The notes beneath the pieces were generated by a model. That model did no database searches and was not told where the DNA came from. It worked only from the letters and a program-made list of their open reading frames with translations. Of a DNA stretch of 64,000 bases, positions 49,990 to 61,432 are shown one piece after another; within the stretch, counting starts at the first letter, position 1, and each line of letters opens with the position of its first letter. Location: NCBI GenBank assembly GCA_918807975.1, contig OU964921.1:18688498-18752497 (forward strand). The letters are read 5' to 3'. The position numbers and the translations under genes are program-made. Origin of the DNA: Aplidium turbinatum. Its lineage: Eukaryota; Chordata; Ascidiacea; Aplousobranchia; Polyclinidae.

Positions 49990-51799
49990 AATAATGTTCA
50001 CTTTTAGTTCGTAAATAAACTTTCTTAGACAATTTTTAATGACGTTAGTTCCAAACTAAAAGAATTAGAGAGTTTTGCAAAAAAAATTATTTTTTACTGC
50101 ATGAAATGTCTTGAAAAAGTTTTTGAGAAACTTTTGAAAAAGACAATTTTTTTCAATAATGTTCACTTTAGTACGTAAAAAAACTTTCTTAGACAATTTT
50201 TAATGACGTTAGTTTCAAACTAAAAGAATTAGATTGTTTCGCAAAAAAAAATTATTTTTCACTGTATGAAATGTCATAGAAAAGTTTTTGAAAAATTTTT
50301 TTGAAAAGGCAATTTTTTTTTAGTACGTAAAAACTTTTAGTACGTAAAAAAACTTTCTTAGACAATTTTTAATGACGTTAGTTCCAAACTAAAAGAATTA
50401 GATAGTTTCGCAAAAAAAAATTATTTTGCACAGTATGAAATGTCTTGGAAAAATTTTTTTGAAAAGACAATTTTTTTTCAATAATGTTCACTTTTGGTAC
50501 GTAACAAAACTTCCTTAGATGATTTTTAATGACGTTAGTTCCAAACTAAAAGAATTAGATAGTTTCGCAAAAAAAAATTATTTTTCACTGTATGAAATGT
50601 CTTAGAAAAATTTCTGAAAAATTTCTTTGATAAGACAATTTTTTTTCAATAATGTTCACTTTTAGTACGTAAATAAACTTTCTTTGGCAATTTTTAATGA
50701 CGTTAGTTCCAAACTAAACGAATTAGATAGTTTTGCAAAAAAAAAAAGTTTTTCACTGTATAAAATGTTTTTAAAAAGTTTGTTTGAAAAGACAATTTTT
50801 TTTCAATAATGTTCACTTTTAGTACGTTACAAAACTTCCTTAGACAATTTTTAATGACGTTAGTTCCAAACTAAAAGAATTAGATAGTTTCGCAAAAAAA
50901 AATTATTTTTCACTGTATGAAATGTCCTTGAAAAATTTTTGAAAAATTTTTTTGAAAAGACAATTTTTTTCAATAATGTTCACTTTTAGTACGTAAATAA
51001 ACTTTCTTAGACAATTTTTAATGACGTTAGTTCCAAACTAAAAGAATTAGATAGTTTCGCAAAAAACAAAATTTTTCACTGTATGAAATGGTTTTGAAAA
51101 ATTATTTTAAAAAGACAATTTTTTTTCAAAAATGTTCACTTTTAGTACGTAACAAAACTTTCTTAGATAATTTTTAATGACGTTCGTTCCAAACTAAAAG
51201 AATTAGATAGTTTCGCAAAAAAAAATTATTTTTTACTGTATGAAATGTTTTTGAAAAATTTTTGAAAAATTTTTTTGAAAAGACAATTTTTTTTCAATAA
51301 TGTTCACTTTTAGTACGTAAATAAACTTTCTTAGACAATTTTTAATGACGTTAGTTCCAAACTAAAAGAATTAGATAGTTTCGCAAAAAAAAATTATTTT
51401 TCACAGTATGAAATGTCTTAGAAAAGTTTTTGAAAAATTTTTTTGAAAAGACAATTTTTTTTCAATAATGTTCACTTTTGGTACGTAAAAAAACTTTCTT
51501 AGACAAGTTTTAATGACGTTAGTTCCAAACTAAAAGAATTAGATAGTTTCGCAAAAAAAAATTAATTTTCACTGTATGAAATGTCTTAGAAAAATTTCTG
51601 AAAAATTTCTTTGATAAGACAATTTTTTTTCAATAATGTTCACTTTTAGTACGTAAATAAACTTTCTTTGGCAATTTTTAATGACGTTAGTTCCAAACTA
51701 AACGAATTAGATAGTTTCCCAAAAAAAAATTATTTTTTACTGTATGAAATGTCTTAGAAAAATTTTTGAAAAATTTTTTTGAAAAGACAATTTTTTTTC
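49990..51799 (+). repeat. 1.81-kb HOR, copy 2 (1810 bp)
   Basis: Tandem copy of 48180-49989 ending with its own copy of the chimeric monomer (51632-51799). After it the series starts a third time with M (51800) and N, but N now has GTCTCAAAC and CTTAG for CATAG, and the rearranged unit is absent, so the third round is the unaltered flank. Confidence 0.92.
50321..50350 (+). repeat. second copy of the rearranged monomer start
   Basis: Same TAGTACGTAAAAA doubling as at 48511, exactly 1810 bp downstream. It shows that the rearrangement came before the HOR duplication. Confidence 0.85.
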
Positions 51800-54700
51800 A
51801 ATAATGTTCACTTTTAGTTCGTAAATAAACTTTCTTAGACAATTTTTAATGACGTTAGTTCCAAACTAAAAGAATTAGAGAGTTTTGCAAAAAAAATTAT
51901 TTTTTACTGCATGAAATGTCTTGAAAAAGTTTTTGAGAAACTTTTGAAAAAGACAATTTTTTTCAATAATGTTCACTTTAGTACGTAAAAAAACTTTCTT
52001 AGACAATTTTTAATGACGTTAGTCTCAAACTAAAAGAATTAGATTGTTTCGCAAAAAAAAATTATTTTTCACTGTATGAAATGTCTTAGAAAAGTTTTTG
52101 AAAAATTTTTTTGAAAAGGCAATTTTTTTTTAATAATGTTCACTTTTAGCACGTAAATAAACTTTCTTAGACAATTTTTAATGACGTTAGTTTCAAACTA
52201 AAAGAATTAGATAGTTTCGCAAAAAAAAATTATTTTGCACAGTATGAAATGTCTTGGAAAAATTTTTTTAAAAAGACAATTTTTTTTCAATAATGTTCAC
52301 TTTTAGTACGTAACAAAACTTCCTTAGATGATTTTTAATGACGTTAGTTCCAAACTAAAAGAATTAGATAGTTTCGGAAAAAAAAATTATTTTTCACTGT
52401 ATGAAATGTCTTAGAAAAAATTTTGAAAAATTTGTTTGAAAACACAATTTTTTTTCGATAATGTTCACTTTTAGTACGTAAAAAACTTTCTTAGACAATT
52501 TTTAATGACGTTAGTTCCAAACAAAAAGAATTAGATAGTTTCGCAAAAAAAAATTATTTTTCACTGTATGAAATGTCTTGGAAAAATTTTTTTGAAAAGA
52601 CAATTTTTTTTCAATAATGTTCACTTTTAGTACGTAAATAAACTTTCTTAGACAGTTTTTAATGACGTTAGTTCCAAACTAAAAGAATTAGATAGTTTCC
52701 CAAAAAAAAATTATTTTTTACTGTATGAAATGTCTTAGAGAAAATTTTGAAAAATATTTTTGAAAAGACAATTTTTTTTCAATAATGTTCACTTTTAGTA
52801 CGTAAATAAACTTTCTTAGACAATTTTTAATGACGTTAGTTCCAAACTAAAGGAATTAGGGAGTTTTGCCAAAATAAATTATTTTTTACTGCATGAAATG
52901 TCTTGGAAAAGTTTTTGAAAAACTTTTGAAAAAGACAATTTTTTTTAATAATGTTCACTTTAGTACGTAAAAAAACTTTCTTAGACAATTTTTAATGACT
53001 TTAGTTTCAAACTAAAAGAATTAGATTGTTTCGCAAAAAAAAATTATTTTTCACTGTATGAAATGTTTTACAAAATTTTTGAAAAATTTTTTTGAAAAGA
53101 CAATTTTTTTTTCAATAATGTTCACTTTTAGTACGTAAAAAAACTTTCTAAGACAATTTTTAATGACAGTAGTTCCAAACTAAAAGAATTAGATAGTTTC
53201 GCAAAAAAAAATTATTTTTCACTCTATGAAATGTCTTAGAAAAGCTTTTGAAAAATTTTTTTAAAAAGACAATTTTTTTACAATAATGTTCACTTTTAGT
53301 ACGTAAAAAAACTTTCTTAGACAATTTTTAATGACGTTAGTTCCAAACTAAAAGAATTAGACTGTTTCGCAAAAAAAAATTATTTTTCACTGTATGAAAT
53401 GTCTTGGAAAAATTTTTTTGAAAAGACAATTTTTTTTCAATAATGTTCACTTTTAGTACGTAACAAAACTTCTTTAGATGATTTTTAATTACGTTAGTTC
53501 CAAACTAAAAGAATTAGATAGTTTCGCAAAAACAAATTGTTTTTCACTGTATAAAATGTCTTAGAAAAATTTTTGAAAAATTTTTTTGAAAACACAATTT
53601 TTTTTCGATAATGTTCACTTTTAGTACTTAAAAAAACTTTCTTAGACAATTTTTAATGACATTAGTTCCAAACAAAAAGAATTAGATAGTTTCGCAAAAA
53701 AAATTATTTTTCACTGTATGAAATGTCTTGGAAAAATTTTTTTAAAAATACAATTTTTTTTCAATAATGTTCACTTTTAGTACGTAACAAAACTTTCTTA
53801 GACAATTTTTAATGACGTTCGTTCCAAACTAAAAGAATTAGATAGTTTCGCAAAAAAAAATTATTTTTTACTGTATGAAATGTTTTTAAAAAATTTTTGA
53901 AAAATTTTTTTGAAAAGACAATTTTTTTTCAATAATGTTCACATTTAGTACGTAAATAAACTTTCTTAGACAATTTTTAATGACGTTAGTTCCAAACTAA
54001 AAGAATTAGATAGTTTCGCAAAAAAAAATTATTTTTCACTGTATGAAATGTCTTAGAAAAACTTCTGAAAAATTTCTTTGAAAAGACAATTTTTTTTCAA
54101 TAATGTTCACTTTTAGTACGTAAAAAAGCTTTCTTAGACAATTTTTAATGACGTTAGTTCCAAACTAAAAGAATTAGATAGTTTCGCAAAAAAAAATTAT
54201 TTTTCACTGTATGAAATGTCTTAGAAAAGTTTTTGAAAATTTTTTTTGAAAAGACAATTTTTTTTCAATAATGTTCACTTTTAGTACGTAAAAAAGCTTT
54301 CTTAGACAATTTTTAATGACGTTAGTTCCAAACTAAAAGAATTAGATAGTTTCGCAAAAAAAAATTATTTTTCACGGTATGAAATGTCTTGGAAAAATTT
54401 TTTTGAAAAGACAATTTTTTTTCAATAATGTTCACTTTTAGTACGTAAATAAACTTTCTTAGACAGTTTTTAATGACGTTAGTTCCAAACTAAAAGAATT
54501 AGATAGTTTCCCAAAAAAAAATTATTTTTTACTGTATGAAATGTCTTAGAGAAAATTTTAAAAAATATTTTTGAAAAGACAATTTTTTTTCAATAATGTT
54601 CACTTTTAGTTCGTAAATAAACTTTCTTAGACAATTTTTAATGACGTTAGTTCCAAACTAAAAGAATTAGGGAGTTTTGCCAAAATAAATTATTTTTTAT

Positions 54701-54924
54701 TGCATGAAATGTCTTGGAAAAGTTTTTGAAAAATTTTTGAAAAAGACAATTTTTTTCAATAATGTTCACTTTAGTACGTAAAAAAACTTTCTTAGACAAT
54801 TTTTAATGACTTTAGTTTCAAACTAAAAGAATTAGATTGTTTCGCAAAAAAAAATTATTTTTCACTGTATGAAATGTTTTACAAAATTTTTGAAAAATTT
54901 TTTTAAAAAGACAATTTTTTTTTC
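51800..54924 (+). repeat. P-HOR domain, right side, incomplete copies
   Basis: M-N, GCACAG and CTTCC units, a TTTCCC unit with CTTAGAGAAAATTTTG, a unit with AGGGAGTTTTGCCAAAATAAATT (also at about 3.7 and 54.7 kb), an N-like unit with ATGACTTTAG, then P at 53114. P to the next P (54925) is 1811 bp, eleven monomers, shorter than the 2.76-kb period that follows. The AGGGAGTTTTGCC/ATGACTT pair directly precedes P at 3.6-3.9, 52.8-53.1 and 54.6-54.9 kb. Confidence 0.78.
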
Positions 54925-57685
54925 AATAATGTTCACTTTTAGTACGTAAAAAAACTTTCTAACACAATTTTTAATGACAGTAGTTCCAAACTAAAAGAAT
55001 TAGATAGTTTCGCAAAAAAAAATTATTTTTCACTCTGTGAAATGTCTTAGAAAAGCTTTTGAAAAATTTTTTTAAAAAGACAATTTTTTTACAATAATGT
55101 TCACTTTTAGTACGTAAAAAAACTTTCTTAGACAATTTTTAATGACGTTAGTTCCAAACTAAAAGAATTAGATTGTTTCGCAAAAAAAAATTATTTTTCA
55201 CTGTATGAAATGTCTTGGAAAAATTTTTTTGAAAAGACAATTTTTTTTCAATAATGTTCACTTTTAGTACGTAACAAAACTTCTTTAGATGATTTTTAAT
55301 GACGTTAGTTCCAAACTAAAAGAATTAGATAGTTTCGCAAAAACAAATTGTTTTTCACTGTATGAAATGTCTTAGAAAAATTTTTGAAAAATTTTTTTGA
55401 AAACACAATTTTTTTTCGATAATGTTCACTTTTAGTACGTAAAAAAATTTTTTAGACAATTTTTAATGACATTAGTTCCAAACAAAAAGAATTAGATAGT
55501 TTCGCAAAAAAAATTATTTTTCACTGTATGAAATGTCTTGGAAAAATTTTTTTAAAAATACAATTTTTTTTCAATAATGTTCACTTTTAGTACGTAAATA
55601 AACTTTCTTAGACAATTTTTAATGACGTTAGTTCCAAACTAAAAGAATTAGATAGTTTCGCAAAAAAAAAATTATTTTTCACTGTATGAAATGTCTTGGA
55701 AAATGTTTTTTGAAAAGACAAGTTTTTTTCAATGATGTTCACTTTTAGTACGTAAAAAAACTTTCTTAGACAATTTTTAATGACATTAGTTCCAAACTAG
55801 AAGAATTAGATAGTTTCGCAAAAAAAAATTATTTTTCACTGTATGAAATGTCTTGGAAAAATTTTTTTGAAAAGACAATTTTTTTTCAATAATGTTCACT
55901 TTTAGTACGTAAAAAAGCTTTCTTAGACAATTTTTAATGACGTTAGTTCCAAACTAAAAGAATTAGATAGTTTCGCAAAAAAAAATTATTTTTCACGGTA
56001 TGAAATGTCTTGGAAAAAGTTTTTTGAAAAGACAAGTTTTTTTCAATGATGTTCACTTTTAGTACGTAACAAAACTTTCTTAGACAATTTTTAATGACGT
56101 TAGTTCCAAACTAAAAGAATTAGATAGTTTCCCAAAAAAAAATTATTTTTTACTGTATGAAATGTCTTAGAAAAATTTTTGAAAAATTTTTTTGAAAAGA
56201 CAATTTTTTTTCAATAATGTTCACTTTTAGTTCGTAAATAAACTTTCTTAGACAATTTTTAATGACGTTAGTTCCAAACTAAAAGAATTAGAGAGTTTTG
56301 CAAAAAAAATTATTTTTTACTGCATGAAATGTCTTGAAAAAGTTTTTGAGAAACTTTTGAAAAAGACAATTTTTTTCAATAATGTTCACTTTAGTACGTA
56401 AAAAAACTTTCTTAGACAATTTTTAATGACGTTAGTTTCAAACTAAAAGAATTAGATTGTTTCGCAAAAAAAATTATTTTTCACTGTATGAAATGTCTTA
56501 GAAAAGTTTTTGAAAAATTTTTTTGAAAAGGCAATTTTTTTTTAATAATGTTCACTTTTAGTACGTAAAAAAACTTTCTTAGACAATTTTTAATGACGTT
56601 AGTTCCAAACTAAAAGAATTAGATAGTTTCGCAAAAAAAAATTATTTTGCACAGTATGAAATGTCTTGGAAAAATTTTTTTGAAAAGACAATTTTTTTTC
56701 AATAATGTTCACGTTTAGTACGTAACAAAACTTCCTTAGATGATTTTTAATGACGTTAGTTCCAAACTAAAAGAATTAGATAGTTTCGCAAAAAAAATTA
56801 ATTTTCACTGTTTGAAATGTCTTAGAAAAAATTTTGAAAAATTTGTTTGAAAACACAATTTTTTTTCGATAATGTTCACTTTTAGTACGTAAAAAAACTT
56901 TCTTAGACAATTTTTAATGACGTTAGTTCCAAACAAAAAGAATTAGATAGTTTCGCAAAAAAAAATTATTTTTCACTGTATGAAATGTCTTGGAAAAATT
57001 TTTTTAAAAAGACGTTTTTTTTTTCAATAATGTTCACTTTTAGTACGTAAAACAACTTTCTTAGACAATTTTTAATGACGTTAGTTCCAAACTAAAAGAA
57101 TTGGATAGTTTCACAAAAAAAATTATTTTTCACTGTATGAAATGTCTTAGAAAAGCTTTTGAAAAATTTTTCTGAAAACACAATTTTTTTTCAATAATGT
57201 TCACTTTTAGTACGTAAAAAAACTTTCTTTGGCAATTTTTAATGACGTTAGTTCCAAACTAAACGAATTAGATAGTTTTGCAAAAAAAAAATGTTTTTCA
57301 CTGTATGAAATGTTTTTAAAAAATTTGTTTGAAAAGACAATTTTTTTTCAATAATGTTCACTTTTAGTACGTTACAAAACTTCCTTAGACAATTTTTAAT
57401 GACGTTAGTTCCAAACTAAAAGAATTAGATAGTTTCGCAAAAAAAAATTATTTTTCACTGTATGAAATGTCCTTGAAAAATTTTTGAAAAATTTTTTTGA
57501 AAAGACAATTTTTTTTCAATAATGTTCACTTTTAGTACGTAAATAAACTTTCTTAGACAATTTTTAATGACGTTAGTTCCAAACTAAAAGAATTAGATAG
57601 TTTCGCAAAAAAAAATTAATTTTCACTGTATGAAATGTCTTAGAAAAATTTCTGAAAAATTTCTTTGATAAGACAATTTTTTTTC
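54925..57685 (+). repeat. P-HOR, right copy 1 (2761 bp)
   Basis: Starts with P (here CTTTCTAACAC) and follows the same order as 3928-6690: ACAAATTG unit (55343), GACATTAG, AACTAGAAG, AAGCTTTC, TTTCCC, M, N, GCACAG, TCACGTTTAG (56711), long-T unit after GACG (57011), TTCACAAAA, A, B and C. Offsets to the next copy are 2761-2762 at five checked markers. Confidence 0.88.
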
Positions 57686-60600
57686 AATAATGTTCACTTT
57701 TAGTACGTAAAAAAACTTTCTAAGACAATTTTTAATGACAGTAGTTCCAAACTAAAAGAATTAGATAGTTTCGCAAAAAAAAATTATTTTTCACTCTGTG
57801 AAATGTCTTAGAAAAGCTTTTGAAAAATTTTTTTAAAAAGACAATTTTATTACAATAATGTTCACTTTTAGTACGTAAAAAAACTTTCTTAGACAATTTT
57901 TAATGACGTTAGTTCCAAACTAAAAGAATTAGATTGTTCCGCAAAAAAAAATTATTTTTCACTGTATGAAATGTCTTGGAAAAATTTTTTTGAAAAGACA
58001 ATTTTTTTTCAATAATGTTCACTTTTAGTACGTAACAAAACTTCTTTAGATGATTTTTAATGACGTTAGTTCCAAACTAAAAGAATTAGATAGTTTCGCA
58101 AAAACAAATTGTTTTTCACTGTATGAATTCTCTTAGAAAAATTTTTGAAAAATTTTTTTGAAAACACAATTTTTTTTCGATAATGTTCACTTTTAGTACG
58201 TAAAAAAATTTTTTAGACAATTTTTAATGACATTAGTTCCAAACAAAAAGAATTAGATAGTTTCGCAAAAAAAATTATTTTTCACTGTATGAAATGTCTT
58301 GGAAAAATTTTTTTAAAAATACAATTTTTTTTCAATAATGTTCACTTTTAGTACGTAAATAAACTTTCTTAGACAATTTTTAATGACGTTAGTTCCAAAC
58401 TAAAAGAATTAGATAATTTCGCAAAAAAAAAATTATTTTGCACTGTATGAAATGTCTTGGAAAATGTTTTTTGAAAAGACAAGTTTTTTTCAATGATGTT
58501 CACTTTTAGTACGTAAAAAAACTTTCTTAGACAATTTTTAATGACATTAGTTCCAAACTAGAAGAATTAGATAGTTTCGCAAAAAAAAATTATTTTTCAC
58601 TGTATGAAATGTCTTGGAAAAATTTTTTTGAAAAGACAATTTTTTTTCAATAATGTTCACTTTTAGTACGTAAAAAAGCTTTCTTAGACAATTTTTAATG
58701 ACGTTAGTTCCAAACTAAAAGAATTAGATAGTTTCGCAAAAAAAAATTATTTTTCACGGTATGAAATGTCTTGGAAAAAGTTTTTTGAAAAGACAAGTTT
58801 TTTTCAATGATGTTCACTTTTAGTACGTAACAAAACTTTCTTAGACAATTTTTAATGACGTTAGTTCCAAACTAAAAGAATTAGATAGTTTCCCAAAAAA
58901 AAATTATTTTTTACTGTATGAAATGTCTTAGAAAAATTTTTGAAAAATTTTTTTGAAGAGACAATTTTTTTTCAATAATGTTCACTTTTAGTTCGTAAAT
59001 AAACTTTCTTAGACAATTTTTAATGACGTTCGTTCCAAACTAAAAGAATTAGAGAGTTTTGCAAAAAAAATTATTTTTTACTACATGAAATGTCTTGAAA
59101 AAGTTTTTGAGAAACTTTTGAAAAAGACAATTTTTTTCAATAATGTTCACTTTAGTACGTAAAAAAACTTTCTTAGACAATTTTTAATGACGTTAGTTTC
59201 AAACTAAAAGAATTAGATTGTTTCGCAAAAAAAAATTATTTTTCACTGTATGAAATGTCTGAGAAAAGTTTTTGAAAAATTTTTTTGAAAAGGCAATTTT
59301 TTTTTAATAATGTTCACTTTTAGTACGTAAAAAAACTTTCTTAGACAATTTTTAATGACGTTAGTTCCAAACTAAAAGAATTAGATAGTTTCGCAAAAAA
59401 AAATTATTTTGCACAGTATGAAATGTCTTGGAAAAATTTTTTTGAAAAGACAATTTTTTTTCAATAATGTTCACGTTTAGTACGTAACAAAACTTCCTTA
59501 GATGATTTTTAATGACGTTAGTTCCAAACTAAAAGAATTAGATAGTTTCGCAAAAAAAATTATTTTTCACTGTATGAAATGTCTTAGAAAAAATTTTGAA
59601 AAATTTGTTTGAAAACACAATTTTTTTTCGATAATGTTCACTTTTAGTACGTAAAAAAACTTTCTTAGACAATTTTTAATGACGTTAGATCCAAACAAAA
59701 AGAATTAGATAGTTTCGCAAAAAAAAATTATTTTTCACTGTATGAAATGTCTTGGAAAAATTTTTTTAAAAAGACGTTTTTTTTTTCAATAATGTTCACT
59801 TTTAGTACGTAAAACAACTTTCTTAGACAATTTTTAATGACGTTAGTTCCAAACTAAAAGAATTGGATAGTTTCACAAAAAAAATTATTTTTCACTGTAT
59901 GAAATGTCTTAGAAAAGCTTTTGAAAAATTTTTCTGAAAACACAATTTTTTTTCAATAATGTTCACTTTTAGTACGTAAATAAACTTTCTTTGGCAATTT
60001 TTAATGACGTTAGTTCCAAACTAAACGAATTAGATAGTTTTGCAAAAAAAAAAAGTTTTTCACTGTATGAAATGTTTTTAAAAAATTTGTTTGAAAAGAC
60101 AATTTTTTTTCAATAATGTTCACTTTTAGTACGTTACAAAACTTCCTTAGACAATTTTTAATGACGTTAGTTCCAAACTAAAAGAATTAGATAGTTTCGC
60201 AAAAAAAAATTATTTTTCACTCTATGAAATGTCCTTGAAAAATTTTTGAAAAATTTTTTTGAAAAGACAATTTTTTTTCAATAATGTTCACTTTTAGTAC
60301 GTAAATAAACTTTCTTAGACAATTTTTAATGACGTTAGTTCCAAACTAAAAGAATTAGATAGTTTCGCAAAAAAAAATTAATTTTTACTGTATGAAATGT
60401 CTTAGAAAAATTTCTGAAAAATTTCTTTGATAAGACAATTTTTTTTCAATAATGTTCACTTTTAGTACGTAAAAAAACTTTCTTAGACAATTTTTAATGA
60501 CGTTAGTTCCAAACTAAAAGATTTAGATAGTTTTCCAAAAAAAAAAAGTTTTTCACTGTATGAAATGGTTTTGAAAAATTATTTTAAAAAGACAATTTTT

Positions 60601-61432
60601 TTTCAATAATGTTCACTTTTAGTACGTAACAAAACTTTCTTAGACAATTTTTAATGACGTTCGTTCCAAACTAAAGAATTAGATAGTTTCGCAAAAAAAA
60701 ATTATTTTTTACTGTATGAAATGTTTTTGAAAAATTTTTGAAAAATTTTTTTGAAAAGACAATTTTTTTTCAATAATGTTCACTTTTAGTACGTAAATAA
60801 ACTTTCTTAGACAATTTTTAATGACGTTAGTTCCAAACTAAAAGAATTAGATAGTTTCGCAAAAAAAAATTATTTTTCACTGTATGAAATGTCTTAGAAA
60901 AACTTCTGAAAAATTTCTTTGAAAAGACAATTTTTTTTCAATAATGTTCACTTTTAGTACGTAAATAAACTTTCTTAGACAATTTTTAATGACGTTAGTT
61001 CCAAACTAAAAGAATTAGATAGTTTCGCAAAAAAAAATTATTTTTCACTGTATGAAATGTCTTAGAAAAACTTCTGAAAAATTTCTTTGAAAAGACAATT
61101 TTTTTTCAATAATGTTCACTTTTAGTACGTAAAAAAGCTTTCTTAGACAATTTTTAATGACGTTAGTTCCAAACTAAAAGAATTAGATAGTTTTGCAAAA
61201 AAAAATTATTTTTCACTGTATGAAATGGTTTTGAAAAATTATTTTAAAAAGACAATTTTTTTTCAATAATGTTCACTTTTAGTACGTAACAAAGCTTTCT
61301 TAGACAATTTTTAATGACGTTCGTTCCAAACTAAAAGAATTAGATAGTTTCGCAAAAAAAAATTAATTTTCACTGTATGAAATGTCTTAGAAAAATTTCT
61401 GAAAAATTTCTTTGATAAGACAATTTTTTTTC
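57686..61432 (+). repeat. P-HOR, right copy 2, expanded by six monomers (3747 bp)
   Basis: As the previous copy up to C (which ends at 60447), then D 60448, E 60605, F 60772, F 60940, an AAGCTTTC/D hybrid 61108 and an E/C hybrid 61265-61432 before the next P. These six add about 985 bp, which accounts for the difference from 2761. Private markers include GTTCCGC (57936), GTATGAATTC (58121), GAAGAGAC (58955), GTCTGAG and GTTAGATCC (59686). Confidence 0.88.
61265..61432 (+). repeat. chimeric E/C monomer at the 3.75-kb HOR junction
   Basis: The left part is E-like (AACAAAGCTTTC, GTTCGTTCC, as at 11265 and in the E unit there) and from the A9 tract on it is type C (AATTAATTTTCACTG, TTCTGAAAAATTTC, TTTGATAAGAC). 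It directly precedes P, the place normally held by C, so it marks the crossover that closed the 3747-bp unit. Confidence 0.85.

Noticed and set aside
3928-61432. A simple 51-kb period for the whole window
   Set aside because: Only the P-HOR blocks match at that offset, and the window is too short to show a second full period. It is kept as one reading of the shared ends, not as a feature.
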